Positions 9,548 to 19,498 of a stretch of DNA of 64,000 nucleotides are shown piece after piece. The position numbers and the translations under genes are program-made. A model generated the notes under the pieces. It searched no databases, had not been told where the DNA came from, and worked only from the letters and a program-made list of their open reading frames with translations. The DNA is from Cupriavidus basilensis (lineage in GTDB: Bacteria > Pseudomonadota > Gammaproteobacteria > Burkholderiales > Burkholderiaceae). Location of the stretch: contig NZ_CP010536.1 in assembly GCF_000832305.1 (NCBI RefSeq), forward strand, positions 930,001 to 994,000, given 5' to 3'. The number at the start of each line of letters is the position of its first letter. Position 1 is the first letter of the stretch.

Positions 9548-10042
9548 ATGCGGGTCGCTCAACTACAAGAAGGTATTCGGGTCAACGCCGAGGTCAGCGG
9601 CGCGGTCGAGGCTGGCGCTGGCGCGAGCGGCGCTGCTGCGCCTGCGCGCCGCAAGGTGCTCGTGATCGACGATTCCAGCACCATCCGCCGCACCGCGGAG
9701 ATCTTCCTGTCCCAGGCCGGTTGCCAGGTGCTGCTGGCCGAAGACGGCTTCGAGGCACTCGCCAAGGTCGGCGACATGCATCCGGACCTGATCTTCTGCG
9801 ACATCCTGATGCCGCGCCTGGACGGTTACCAGACCTGTGCCCTCATCAAGAAAAGCCCTCGGTTCCATGCCATCCCGGTGATCATGCTGTCCTCCCGCGA
9901 CGGCGTGTTCGACCGTTCGCGCGGCCGCCTGGTCGGCGCGCAAGACCATCTCGCCAAGCCTTTTACCCGTGAGTCGCTGCTGCAGGCGGTAGACGCCTGC
10001 GTGCCACGTGCCGCTGCCGTGGCCAGCCCCTTGCCGGCTTGA
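9548..10042 (+). CDS. pilG: Twitching motility response regulator PilG
   Basis: 164 residues from the ATG at 9548. After a 35-residue leader it is a stand-alone CheY-like receiver: acidic pair in VLVIDDSSTIRRTAE, phospho-acceptor Asp85 in FCDILMPRLDGYQ, the conserved S/T in PVIMLSSRDG and the Lys in HLAKPFTRE. In the Pil-Chp system the kinase PilL/ChpA phosphorylates PilG to promote pilus extension; that role is known from Pseudomonas and inferred here. First gene of pilG-pilH-pilI-pilJ-pilL, all on the plus strand with short gaps. Confidence 0.93.
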   Translation: MRVAQLQEGIRVNAEVSGAVEAGAGASGAAAPARRKVLVIDDSSTIRRTAEIFLSQAGCQVLLAEDGFEALAKVGDMHPDLIFCDILMPRLDGYQTCALIKKSPRFHAIPVIMLSSRDGVFDRSRGRLVGAQDHLAKPFTRESLLQAVDACVPRAAAVASPLPA

Positions 10043-10068
10043 GCGCAATCCAAGGAATCCCAATCATC

Positions 10069-10437
10069 ATGACTATCAGCAAAATCCTTATCGTCGACGA
10101 CTCCCCCACCGAAGCCCTGTTCATGTCCGACCTGCTCGGCAAGAAGGGCTTCAAGGTCTCGGTGGCCGGCAATAGCGAACAGGCCTTCGCCCGGCTCGAG
10201 AAGGAACCCTTCGACCTGATCCTGATGGACGTGGTGATGCCCGGCCAGAACGGCTACCAGGCGACCCGCGCGATCAAGCGCGACGACCGCTTCAAGGACA
10301 TCCCCGTGATCATGTGCACCAGCAAGGGCCTGGACACCGACCGCATCTGGGGCATGCGCCAGGGCGCGGCCGACTACGTCGTCAAGCCGGTCGATGGCGA
10401 AGAACTGCTGACCAAGATCGCCGCGCTGGCACACTGA
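10069..10437 (+). CDS. pilH: Twitching motility response regulator PilH
   Basis: 122 residues from the ATG at 10069, with AAGGAA about 13 bp upstream. Single receiver domain: LIVDDSPTEALFM, phospho-acceptor Asp54 in LILMDVVMPGQNGYQ, then MCTSKG and the Lys in YVVKPVDGEELL. It lacks an output domain. In the Pil-Chp pathway PilH is usually the second CheY-like protein, acting in retraction or as a phosphate sink. It follows pilG by 26 bp and precedes the CheW-like gene. Confidence 0.94.
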   Translation: MTISKILIVDDSPTEALFMSDLLGKKGFKVSVAGNSEQAFARLEKEPFDLILMDVVMPGQNGYQATRAIKRDDRFKDIPVIMCTSKGLDTDRIWGMRQGAADYVVKPVDGEELLTKIAALAH

Positions 10438-10503
10438 GCCGCGCGCCGGTTTCCTGCCCGCTTGCATCCGAGCCCATCCTTGCCTTCTCACCGGAACCCC
10501 ACC

Positions 10504-11091
10504 ATGACCGCGCCGCGCCAGGATCTTCGTGCCCGCCAGACCCGGCTGCAGGACTACCAGGCCATGCTGGCCCGCCGGCTGCGTGAGGCGCGCAGCCTGC
10601 CGGCGGTGGACAGCTTCCTGGGCCTGCAGGTGGGACAGCGGCACTGGCTGCTGCCGTTGCCGGAGACGGGCGAGGTGCTCGAGATGCGCCAGCCCAGCCG
10701 CGTGCCGCTCACGCAGTCCTGGTACACCGGGCTGGTGAACGCGCGCGGCAGCCTGCTGGGCGTGATCGATTTTGGCCTGTTCTGCGGCGAGGGAGCCACC
10801 GCGCTGCAGCCGGGCAGCAAGATCGTGGTGCTGTCGCGCCAGGTGGAGCGCGCCTGCGGCATCCTGGCCACGCGCGTGATCGGGCTGCGCCATGCCGGAG
10901 ACCTGTCGTTGCCGGTGGAAGCGGCGAATGCGCCGAATGCGCCGAACGCGCCGCCGGCGGGGCCGGAGGCGGTGCCGGACTGGGAGGGCGCGCGTTTTGC
11001 CGATCGCGACGGGCGCGACTGGCAGGTGCTCGATGTGCGCAGGTTGCTGGCGTCGCCGGCTTTCCTGCAGGTGGGCCGGCAGGCTGCCTGA
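10504..11091 (+). CDS. pilI: CheW-like adaptor PilI
   Basis: 195 residues from the ATG at 10504. A short helical N-terminus leads into a CheW domain: VDSFLGLQVGQRHWLLPLPETGEVLEM, then TQSWYTGLVNARGSLLGVIDFGLFCG, and the C-terminal WQVLDVRRLLASPAFLQVG. It should couple the receptor PilJ to the kinase PilL at the membrane array. A short repeat (ANAPNAPNAPPAG) interrupts the domain near residue 140 and is encoded by repeated gcgccgaa triplets, probably an expanded loop. It sits between pilH and pilJ. Confidence 0.92.
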   Translation: MTAPRQDLRARQTRLQDYQAMLARRLREARSLPAVDSFLGLQVGQRHWLLPLPETGEVLEMRQPSRVPLTQSWYTGLVNARGSLLGVIDFGLFCGEGATALQPGSKIVVLSRQVERACGILATRVIGLRHAGDLSLPVEAANAPNAPNAPPAGPEAVPDWEGARFADRDGRDWQVLDVRRLLASPAFLQVGRQAA

Positions 11092-11178
11092 GCGCTGCGC
11101 GGCGCCGTTCGCAAGGACGCGACGATGCGGCGGGCGCGACGACAAATCAAATTCAAAAAATAACGGACAGAGGGTGCT

Positions 11179-13347
11179 ATGGGTTTCAAGATGTTCAGCC
11201 TGGGTCGCCAGGCGCCGGCGGCCGGTGCCGCCGAACTGGCGGCAGACGCCGCAGCCGCGCCCAGCACGCGAAGCACCCCGGCCGAGACGCTCTCGGGCCG
11301 GCTGTCCCGCATCCCGTTTGCCAGCCAGCAGCGCGCGCTGACCACCGGCGTGGTGGTGTCGCTGGCGGCGCTGCTGGCATCGGTGTATTTCGATAACCGC
11401 GAAGCCAACAACGGCGCGGCGCAGATCGAGATCGCCGGCGACATGCTGATGCACTCGCAGCGCCTGGCCAAGGCCGTGCCGGTGGCGCTGCTGGGCAATG
11501 CGCAGGCGTTCACGCAGCTGCGCCAGTCCAAGAGCGAGCTCGCGGACGACTTGCAGGCGCTGCAAAACGGCAGCGATGCGAAGCACGTGCGCGCGACCGG
11601 CGCGGCCGCCGCGCCGCTGCTGGAAAAAGCCATGGAGTCCTGGCAGCGCACCGAGAAGAGCGCCGGTGACGTGCTGGCCCAGCAGCCCACCCTGACCACC
11701 ATCGGCCAGACGCTGCAGATCTTCAACGCCTCCAACCCCGAACTGCTGGAAAGCGCGGAGCAGGTGGCGGCAATCAAGCTGCAAAGCGGCGCCAACGCGC
11801 GCGAGGTGGCTGCCTCCGCGCAGCTGGTGATGCTGACGCAGCGACTGGGCAAGAACCTCAACGAGTTCCTGGCGGGCGAAGGCGTCAACCCGGAAACCGC
11901 GTTCCTGCTCGGCAAGGACACCAATACCTTCCGCGAAACCCTGGACGGCCTGATGAATGGCAGCGAAGCGCTGCGGCTGTCGGCGGCGGGAGATGCGGAA
12001 ACCCGTGGCTACCTGCAGCAGCTGTCGCAACGCTTTGACGCGGTGCAGAAGACCACCCAGACCATCCTGCAGAACCTGCCCGGCCTGATCGCCGCCAAGC
12101 GCGCGCAGCAGCAGATCTTCAACGACAACGAGGCACTGCGCGGCGAGCTGTCCGCGTTGCAGGCTGCTTATGCGCAAGGCGCGCGCATGCGCCCGCTGAC
12201 GCTGGGCGCCACCATCGTCTCGGCCTTGCTCACGCTGCTGTTCCTGGCGGGCCTGGCCGCGCTGTACCTGCGCGACTCGCGTGCCCGTACCCTCGAAGCC
12301 GAGGCCCGCGAGCGCGAGGCCGAAGCCCGCCGCCTGGATGAAAAGCGCAACAACGACGTGACCCAGAAGGCGATTTTGCAGTTGATGAACGAGCTGCAGG
12401 ACATCGCCGACGGCGACCTGACCAAACAAGCCACCGTGACCGAGGACATCACCGGCGCCATCGCCGACTCGGTGAACTACACGGTGGAAGAATTGCGCGA
12501 ACTGGTCGGCCGGGTGCAGCAGACCGCCGGCGAGGTGACGCAGGCATCGGGGCAGGTGCAGGACACCTCGACCGAGCTGGTCGCCGCCTCGGAAGAGCAA
12601 TCGCGCCAGATCCGCCAGACCGGCGAATCGGTGGTGGAAATGGCGGACCGCATCACGCAGGTCTCGCGCGGCGCGGCGGAATCCGCCAACGTGGCGCGCG
12701 CCTCGCTGGCCGCGGCCGAGCAGGGCCAGCACGCGGTGCAGAACGCCATCGTCGGCATGAACGGCATCCGCGAGCAGATCCAGGACACCTCCAAGCGCAT
12801 CAAGCGCCTGGGCGAATCCTCGCAGGAGATCGGTGAAATCGTCGAGCTGATTTCCGACATTACCGAGCAGACCAACGTGCTGGCGCTGAACGCCGCCATC
12901 CAGGCCGCATCGGCCGGTGAAGCCGGGCGCGGCTTCTCGGTGGTGGCCGAAGAAGTGCAGCGGCTGGCAGAGCGCTCCGGCGAGGCAACCAAGCAGATCG
13001 GCGCGCTGATCCGCACCATCCAGACCGACACCCAGGACGCAGTGCACGCCATGGAGCGCAGCACCCAGGGCGTGGTGGAAGGGGCCAAGCTGTCGGACAA
13101 TGCCGGCGCCGCGCTGGTGGAGATCGGCCGCGTGTCGCGCCAGCTCGCCGAGCTGATCGAGCAGATTTCCCAGACCACCTCGCATGAGGCGGGGCTGGCT
13201 ACCGCGGTGGCACGCAATATCGAAGGGATCCTGCAGGTGACCGAGCAGACCTCGTCCGGCACGCGCCAGACGGCACTCTCGGTGCGCCAGCTGACCTTGC
13301 TGACCGAAGAGCTGCGTAATTCGGTGCTGCGATTCAAGATCGCCTGA
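11179..13347 (+). CDS. pilJ: Type IV pili methyl-accepting chemotaxis protein PilJ
   Basis: 722 residues from the ATG at 11179 (AGGG about 6 bp upstream). The N-terminal transmembrane segment (LTTGVVVSLAALLASVYF, about residues 55-72) is followed by a large periplasmic domain of duplicated PilJ type (ihMLMHSQRLAK-like and VMLTQRLGKNL helices). A second membrane segment lies near residues 340-360, then a HAMP-like linker and the MCP signalling domain with the near-invariant tip EQTNVLALNAAIQAAS and GRGFSVVAEEVQRLAERS. It senses surface contact or pilin state in the model system. It is the receptor of this operon. Confidence 0.95.
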   Translation: MGFKMFSLGRQAPAAGAAELAADAAAAPSTRSTPAETLSGRLSRIPFASQQRALTTGVVVSLAALLASVYFDNREANNGAAQIEIAGDMLMHSQRLAKAVPVALLGNAQAFTQLRQSKSELADDLQALQNGSDAKHVRATGAAAAPLLEKAMESWQRTEKSAGDVLAQQPTLTTIGQTLQIFNASNPELLESAEQVAAIKLQSGANAREVAASAQLVMLTQRLGKNLNEFLAGEGVNPETAFLLGKDTNTFRETLDGLMNGSEALRLSAAGDAETRGYLQQLSQRFDAVQKTTQTILQNLPGLIAAKRAQQQIFNDNEALRGELSALQAAYAQGARMRPLTLGATIVSALLTLLFLAGLAALYLRDSRARTLEAEAREREAEARRLDEKRNNDVTQKAILQLMNELQDIADGDLTKQATVTEDITGAIADSVNYTVEELRELVGRVQQTAGEVTQASGQVQDTSTELVAASEEQSRQIRQTGESVVEMADRITQVSRGAAESANVARASLAAAEQGQHAVQNAIVGMNGIREQIQDTSKRIKRLGESSQEIGEIVELISDITEQTNVLALNAAIQAASAGEAGRGFSVVAEEVQRLAERSGEATKQIGALIRTIQTDTQDAVHAMERSTQGVVEGAKLSDNAGAALVEIGRVSRQLAELIEQISQTTSHEAGLATAVARNIEGILQVTEQTSSGTRQTALSVRQLTLLTEELRNSVLRFKIA

Positions 13348-13432
13348 CGAGTCAGCATTGGTGTTCAACGCGAGCCCGCGCGGATGCGGGCCACGGACCG
13401 GCGCCACCGCATTGGACGCATTGGAAGCAGTC

Positions 13433-16400
13433 ATGTCATTGAATTTCCCTGTCTCGCGCGAGGCCGCCGGCGCCGATCCGGCCGTGCAGGATCCGCTGGC
13501 GCCGATCCCTTCGCCGGACTTGTCCGCCGAGCTGGCCGCCCCGGCCAGCAAGCCTGCGGCGCCGGTGGCTCGTGATCTTTCCGTGCTGGCCTGGCTGGCG
13601 CCGAGCCTGCGCGCCGCGCTGGACGACGCCGCCGCGGAGCTGGGCCACTACGTCGATGAAGTGCAGCAAGCGCCCGAGGCGCTGGGCGCGCGCGACACCA
13701 CCTCGCTGCGCCTGGCCGGCCAGCACCTGCACCAGGCCGCCGGCGCGGTGCACATCGTTGGCCTGCGCGGGGTCGATCCGTATTGCCAGGCGCTGCGCCG
13801 CCTGCTTGAAGGCATCGATGGCGGCGCCGTGCCCGCCGACGCCCGCACGCTGGCCGCGTTCCGCCTGGGCGTGCAAGCGCTGGCCGAGTACGTCGACGAC
13901 CTGATGGTTGGCGACGACGAAGATCCGGTGCGGCTGTTCTGTTCCTATGCCGACGTGCTGGGCCGCCTTGGCGAAGACCGCGTGCACCCCGCCGACCTGT
14001 GGGTGGACGAGCTGCAGATGCTGCCCGGCATCTTGCTGCCGATGCGCATGGCCTCCACGGTCACACGCGCGCGCCAGCGCTTCGAGGCGGCGTTGCTCAA
14101 GGCGCTGCGCCTGCCGGTCCCGTGCGCCGAGCCGGGCCTGTTGCACGAGGCCTATCTGCCGCTGGAGTCCGCGCTGGAAGACGTACGCGCGAGCGAGCAG
14201 GAACTGCGCCGCGCCACCGATCATCCGGACCGCGGCGTGTGGCATGTGCTGGCCCTGGTGTTCGGCGCGCTGGCCCACGGCCTGCTGCCCTCGGACCTGC
14301 TGGCCAAGCGGCTGGCGGGGCGTGCCCACCTGCTGCTGCGCCAGTACCTGCAAGGCCAGGTGCGGGTGCCACAAGCCTTGCTCAACGACGCCGTGTACCT
14401 GCTGGTCACCACCGCCGGCGCGCAGCCGGCGGACGAACCGCAGAGCGCGCCCGTGCTGGTGCTGCGCTCTGCCATTCGCGAATGCCTGCAAGCCTTCCGC
14501 ATCGATGCGGCGCATGCCGCGGTGCATGCCGACTTCCGCATGCGCTATTACGGCTGGCTTGACCCGATCGACACCCGCAACCTGCAGCAGGCGGCCAGCG
14601 CGCTCGAGCGGGCCGCTGCCGCTGGCCCGGATCACGGTGAGTGGCATAACGCGCTCGCCGTGCTGGCCGAAGCCGCGCAGCCGCTGGCACAGCCGGCGCT
14701 GCTGCGCTGCCTGGATGCCGCGCTGCGGGTCCGACCCGGTGCCGATGATTCCTTTGGCACCAGCGCCATCGCCTTGTTCCTGGGGCGGGCACTGGCGTTG
14801 CCATGGCGCGTGCATGGCAGCACCGGGCACGCCGCGGCGGCCGAGTTCGCGCGGCGGTGCGATGAACTGACCTTGTACCTTGGCGCGCGTGAGCGTGGCG
14901 GGCCCGCTGCGCAAGCGCCGCGCTGGCTCGCGCAGATGGTGGACCAGGCGCGCACGCAACGCCTGCGCGAGGCGGCAGTCGCGCAACTGCGTGGCCACCT
15001 CGACAGCGGTGAATCCTGGCTCGATGCCTATGACCGCGATGCCGCCCGCGCCGAAGCCGGCGCGCACCTGCGCGACGCCGAACGCGCGTTCGCGGCGCTC
15101 GCCAGCACGCTGGCTGGCTTGCGCGAGGCCGGTGCGCTGCCCGAAGCACTGCAGGCCGATGCGCTTGCGGTAGCGGCGGCGCTGGAGCGCGTGATGCCAG
15201 CGCTGGAATGGCTTGCTGGCGCTCGCGCCACGCAGGTCGCGGGCGATACCGCCAGCGCTGCCGACGCGGTGAGCGAGCGCGCTGGCCGCCTTGCCGCGAT
15301 TGCCGGCGAGCTGGGAGTTGTGCACGCCTTTATCGATGCGCTGGCATTTGGCCGTGCCGCATCGGCGCATACGCATGCCGATGCCGTTGACGTTGCCACG
15401 CAAGACGAGCAGGGCGGCGCGGTTTCCCACGCGACGCTGCTAGCCAGGGCGCGCGCGGCGGCCAACGATGCGATGCGCCATCCGGCCGCCGCCGACGCGC
15501 CCGAAGTGAAGGCGCTGCGCGCCGCGCTGCAGGCGATGAACGAGCAGGCCGCCATCGACGACGCAGCCGGCCTGCGCCGCCAGGCCGGCGAAGCCACTAC
15601 GCAGCTCAATGCCTGGCTCGCCGGCTCCCACGGCGCGGCCGAGCGCCTGGTGGTGGCGCTGGCCGAGGCGCTGCCCAGCGGCGCGCCCGGCACGCCCGCG
15701 CCCGCCGCAGCCATGCCCGCGGCGGCCGACACCGCCGCCATCGATGCCGAACTGCTGGATATCTTCCTGACCGAAGCGGTCGAGGTGCTGGGCGAGGTCG
15801 CCAGCGATCTCGGTGGCGGCCTCCCCGCGCTGGCGGATGCCGATACCATCAGCCGCCTGCGCCGCGCCTTTCATACGCTCAAGGGATCCAGCCGGATGGT
15901 CGGCCTGCATCGCTATGGCGAAGCAGCCTGGGCCATCGAGCAGGTGATGAACCTTTGGATTGCCGAGGCCCGCGCCCCGGCGCCGGTCCTGCTGGACTTG
16001 CTGCTGCGTGCCCACGATGAGCTGTCCGGTTGGGTGAACGCCCTGCGCGGCGATGCCCATGCCGCGCACGATGCCACGGGCCTGCTGGCCGCGGCGCAGT
16101 CTGTGCGCGCGGGTGAGCAGCCCGAGCCGGAGCACATTGCCGAAGCGGTGAGCGCGCCTGTGCACGCGGCCGGGCTTGGGCTGGTGGCGACGCAGCCAGA
16201 GGACGAGCTGGTGCTGGAAGCACAACCGGGGACGGAGCTGGAACCCGTGCCAGGCATCCAGCCCCCGCACCCGGCAGAGGCGGAAGCAGACAACACCGCG
16301 GCCGGGGATGCCAAGGTCATTCCTTTCCGCTTTGCCAGCACGCCAGCCGAGGAAAACGACCACTTCAAGCTGATCGGCCCGGTGCGCATCAGCCTGCCGC

Positions 16401-19400
16401 TTTACAACGTCTACCTGCAGGAAGCCGACGACCTCATCCGCCAGTTCGCCACCGATCTTTCCGAGTGGCGCCACGAGGGCCGTCCCTGCCCGAGCGAGCT
16501 GGCGCTGCGTGTCGCGCACACCTTGCAAGGCAGCGCTTCCACGGTCGGCCTGGAGCCGGTACGCGCGATTGCCGAGGCGCTTGAGCGCCTGATGCTGCAG
16601 CTCGGCGCGCACCCGGTGGCGATGCACCCGGGCGACTTCCGCTTGCTGGAGCAGGCGGTGGAGCGCGTGCGTGGCATGCTGCACCAGTTTGCCGCGGGCA
16701 TCTGGCCCGCCGCCGATGACACGCTCTGCCGCAGCCTGCTGGAGCTTGGCGAGCGCGCCATGGTGCGCCCGCGCCTGGCGCTGCCGGCGGTGGAACTGCT
16801 GGCCGAGGCCGAGGACGCGCCGGTTGCGCTGCTGTTCGGCAAGCTGCCCGGCGTGGCCAATGCCGGCATGCTGCACGACGCCACCGTCACGCCACTGCAT
16901 GCGGTGCAAGCACAAGCGGCGCCGGCTGTCACGGATACGCCGGACGAGCAAGCCACCGTGGTCACCGAGGAAGCCCCCGATCCGGCGCTCGTCGAGATTT
17001 TCCTGGAAGAAGCGCACGGCAGCTTGCCTGAGCTGGGCAAGCTGCTGCGAGGCTGGGAGGCCGCCTGCGGCGATGGCGAGCATGCCAGCCATGCCGGCCT
17101 GATCCTGCGCGCGCTGCACACGCTCAAGGGCAGCGCCCGGATGGCCGGCGCCATGGCGCTGGGCCAGGCCGCTCACGAAATGGAAACCCTGCTCGATGCC
17201 GCCGTGCGCGCCGATCGCGTCGGGCCGCTCCTGTTCGTGCGCCTGTACGCCTGGTACGACCGCATCCTCGCGCATAGCGAGGCGCTGCAGGCCGGCCGCC
17301 TGCTGCCGGTGGACGATCCCGAGCTGATCAACACCATGACCGGGCAGAACAGCGCGCCTGACGAGGCGCCGGTTCCGGCTGCGCCCACGCTCGCACCCAC
17401 ACCTGCGCTTGTGCAAGACGCGCCGCCGAGCGCCACGATACAGCCGTGGCTGCCCAGTGCGCCCATGCAGCCGGTTGCGGCACCCCTGCCGGCGCCCGCA
17501 ATGGGCGCTGCGCTGGCCCCAGCCACCGATGCCGTCGAACGCCAGCGCGCGCTGGTGCGGGTGCAGGCCCGTACTCTCGATACGCTGATCACCGATGCCG
17601 GCGAAGTCGGCGCGACGCGCGCGCGGCTGGAGAGCGAGCTCGACGCGATGCGCAGCTACCTGGGCGAGCTCAACGACAACGTGGCGCGCTTGCGCGGCCA
17701 GTTGCGTGAGATCGAGATCCAGGCCGAGTCGCAGATGGCCTCGCGCACCGCCGATGCCCGGCACGCGGTCGAGTTCGATCCGCTCGAGTTCGATCGCTTC
17801 ACGCGTTTCCAGGAGCTGACGCGGATGATGGCCGAGTCGGTCAACGACGTGGCCACCGTCGAGCAAAACCTGCAGCGCGGCTTCGACCGCGCCGCAGGCG
17901 ACCTCGACGCGCAGGCCCGGCTCACGCGCGGCCTGCAGCGCAGCCTGATGCAGGCGCGCATGGTGCAGTTCGACGCGCTGGCCGAGCGTTTGTATCGCGT
18001 GGCGCGCCAGGCCGCCAGCGAGACCGGCAAGGAAGTACGCCTGCTGATCAAGGGCGGCACCGTGGAGGTCGACCGCTCCGTGCTAGACCGCATGGCCGGC
18101 CCGATCGAGCACCTGATCCGCAATGCCGTGGTACACGGCATCGAGTCCGCCGACGTGCGCCGCGCGGCAGGCAAGCCCGCCACCGGTGCGCTCACGCTGG
18201 AAGTGCAGCAGGAAGGCAATGAGGTGGTGCTGCACTTCGTCGACGATGGCGGCGGCCTTGACCTTGCGCGCATCCGCGCGCGCGCCATCGAGCGCGAGCT
18301 GCTGGCGCCGGACGATGACGCGGGCGAGGCCCGCCTCACCGAGATGATCTTCGCGCCAGGCTTCAGCACCGCGGATACGGTGTCGGAGCTGGCGGGGCGC
18401 GGTGTCGGCATGGACGTGGTGCGCGCCGAAACGGTGGCGCTGGGCGGGCGCATCGCGCTGGCTACGCAAGCCGGGCAGGGCACCCGCTTTACCGTGCACC
18501 TGCCGCTGACGACAGCCATTACGCAAGTGCTGCTGGTCACGCTGGGCGGACGGCCCTTCGCCATCCCCAGCGGCATGATCGACCAGGTTCAGCAACTGCG
18601 CTCGCAAGGCTTGCTCGAAGCCTACAACCAGGGCAGCCTCGACGCGCCCGGCGGCGCCGTGCCGTTCCACTACCTCGGCACGCTGCTGGAAGAAACGCCA
18701 GCGGTAGCCGCAGGCAAGAAGTACTCGCCGGTGGTGGTGGTGCGCAGTGGTGCCGAGCGCATCGCCGTGCACGTGGACGAAGTGATTGGCAACCGCGAAG
18801 TGGTGGTCAAGCACATCGGCCCGCACCTGGCACGCCTCGAAGGCATTGCCGGTGCGACCACGCTTGGCGACGGCGAGATCGTGCTGATCTACAACCCGGT
18901 GGTGCTGGCGCAGCGCTTCGTGCGCGAGCGTGGCGAGCTGGCCCGTCCGCAGCTTGCCGCTCTGCCGCATCTGCCCCAGCCGGCGCAGCAGCCGACGCTG
19001 GGCGCGGTGGCCGAGTTCTCGCAAGGCGGCGCGGCTCCGGTGCAAGGGCTGGCCACGCAGCCGACCGTCATGGTGGTCGATGACTCACTGACCGTGCGCA
19101 AGGTCACGCATCGCTTGCTGACGCGGGCCGGCTACCAGGTGGTGCTGGCGCGCGACGGCGTGGACGCGTTGCGGCAGTTGCAAGAGGTGATGCCTGACGC
19201 GATGCTCGTCGACATCGAGATGCCGCATATGGATGGCTTTGACCTGACGCGCAATGTGCGGGCGGATAGCCGGACCGCGCATATGCCGTTGGTGATGATC
19301 ACTTCGCGCACGGCGGAGAAGCATCGGCGTTATGCGGCTGAGATCGGGGTGAATGTTTATCTGGGTAAGCCGTATAACGAGGATGAGCTGCTCACCACGT

Positions 19401-19480
19401 TGCAGCATTTGTTGGGTGAACGGGCTGTCGGGATGGCGGGGTCGGTGGCGCAGATGTTGGGGGAGGATGCGGGGAGTTGA
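13433..19480 (+). CDS. pilL: Pil-Chp hybrid histidine kinase PilL/ChpA
   Basis: 2015 residues from the ATG at 13433 (GGAAG about 6 bp upstream). A long N-terminal region of degenerate helical Hpt-like modules is followed by three clear Hpt motifs with histidines at about residues 814 (FHTLKGSSRM), 1029 (AHTLQGSAST) and 1229 (LHTLKGSARM), separated by acidic and Pro/Ala linkers. The CheA-type dimerisation and ATPase region has its N-box at about 1560 (HLIRNAVVHGIE) and G-box GRGVGMDVVR. A CheW-like domain (from about 1693) and a terminal receiver with Asp1927 (LVDIEMPHMDG) follow. The kinase phosphorylates PilG/PilH. No methyltransferase or methylesterase gene follows; the next DNA is a repeat. 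Confidence 0.95.
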   Translation: MSLNFPVSREAAGADPAVQDPLAPIPSPDLSAELAAPASKPAAPVARDLSVLAWLAPSLRAALDDAAAELGHYVDEVQQAPEALGARDTTSLRLAGQHLHQAAGAVHIVGLRGVDPYCQALRRLLEGIDGGAVPADARTLAAFRLGVQALAEYVDDLMVGDDEDPVRLFCSYADVLGRLGEDRVHPADLWVDELQMLPGILLPMRMASTVTRARQRFEAALLKALRLPVPCAEPGLLHEAYLPLESALEDVRASEQELRRATDHPDRGVWHVLALVFGALAHGLLPSDLLAKRLAGRAHLLLRQYLQGQVRVPQALLNDAVYLLVTTAGAQPADEPQSAPVLVLRSAIRECLQAFRIDAAHAAVHADFRMRYYGWLDPIDTRNLQQAASALERAAAAGPDHGEWHNALAVLAEAAQPLAQPALLRCLDAALRVRPGADDSFGTSAIALFLGRALALPWRVHGSTGHAAAAEFARRCDELTLYLGARERGGPAAQAPRWLAQMVDQARTQRLREAAVAQLRGHLDSGESWLDAYDRDAARAEAGAHLRDAERAFAALASTLAGLREAGALPEALQADALAVAAALERVMPALEWLAGARATQVAGDTASAADAVSERAGRLAAIAGELGVVHAFIDALAFGRAASAHTHADAVDVATQDEQGGAVSHATLLARARAAANDAMRHPAAADAPEVKALRAALQAMNEQAAIDDAAGLRRQAGEATTQLNAWLAGSHGAAERLVVALAEALPSGAPGTPAPAAAMPAAADTAAIDAELLDIFLTEAVEVLGEVASDLGGGLPALADADTISRLRRAFHTLKGSSRMVGLHRYGEAAWAIEQVMNLWIAEARAPAPVLLDLLLRAHDELSGWVNALRGDAHAAHDATGLLAAAQSVRAGEQPEPEHIAEAVSAPVHAAGLGLVATQPEDELVLEAQPGTELEPVPGIQPPHPAEAEADNTAAGDAKVIPFRFASTPAEENDHFKLIGPVRISLPLYNVYLQEADDLIRQFATDLSEWRHEGRPCPSELALRVAHTLQGSASTVGLEPVRAIAEALERLMLQLGAHPVAMHPGDFRLLEQAVERVRGMLHQFAAGIWPAADDTLCRSLLELGERAMVRPRLALPAVELLAEAEDAPVALLFGKLPGVANAGMLHDATVTPLHAVQAQAAPAVTDTPDEQATVVTEEAPDPALVEIFLEEAHGSLPELGKLLRGWEAACGDGEHASHAGLILRALHTLKGSARMAGAMALGQAAHEMETLLDAAVRADRVGPLLFVRLYAWYDRILAHSEALQAGRLLPVDDPELINTMTGQNSAPDEAPVPAAPTLAPTPALVQDAPPSATIQPWLPSAPMQPVAAPLPAPAMGAALAPATDAVERQRALVRVQARTLDTLITDAGEVGATRARLESELDAMRSYLGELNDNVARLRGQLREIEIQAESQMASRTADARHAVEFDPLEFDRFTRFQELTRMMAESVNDVATVEQNLQRGFDRAAGDLDAQARLTRGLQRSLMQARMVQFDALAERLYRVARQAASETGKEVRLLIKGGTVEVDRSVLDRMAGPIEHLIRNAVVHGIESADVRRAAGKPATGALTLEVQQEGNEVVLHFVDDGGGLDLARIRARAIERELLAPDDDAGEARLTEMIFAPGFSTADTVSELAGRGVGMDVVRAETVALGGRIALATQAGQGTRFTVHLPLTTAITQVLLVTLGGRPFAIPSGMIDQVQQLRSQGLLEAYNQGSLDAPGGAVPFHYLGTLLEETPAVAAGKKYSPVVVVRSGAERIAVHVDEVIGNREVVVKHIGPHLARLEGIAGATTLGDGEIVLIYNPVVLAQRFVRERGELARPQLAALPHLPQPAQQPTLGAVAEFSQGGAAPVQGLATQPTVMVVDDSLTVRKVTHRLLTRAGYQVVLARDGVDALRQLQEVMPDAMLVDIEMPHMDGFDLTRNVRADSRTAHMPLVMITSRTAEKHRRYAAEIGVNVYLGKPYNEDELLTTLQHLLGERAVGMAGSVAQMLGEDAGS

Positions 19481-19498
19481 GGGGGGTGGGGGGTGGTT

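Noticed and set aside
9826..13551. A 1241-codon open frame on the minus strand
   Set aside because: It is antisense to pilH, pilI and pilJ, has a His/Gln/Arg/Gly-rich composition without domains, and results from the lack of stop codons in GC-rich DNA.
13436..17866. Two long minus-strand open frames (664 and 808 codons)
   Set aside because: Both lie antisense to pilL, whose domains are unmistakable; the frames show no motif or plausible composition.
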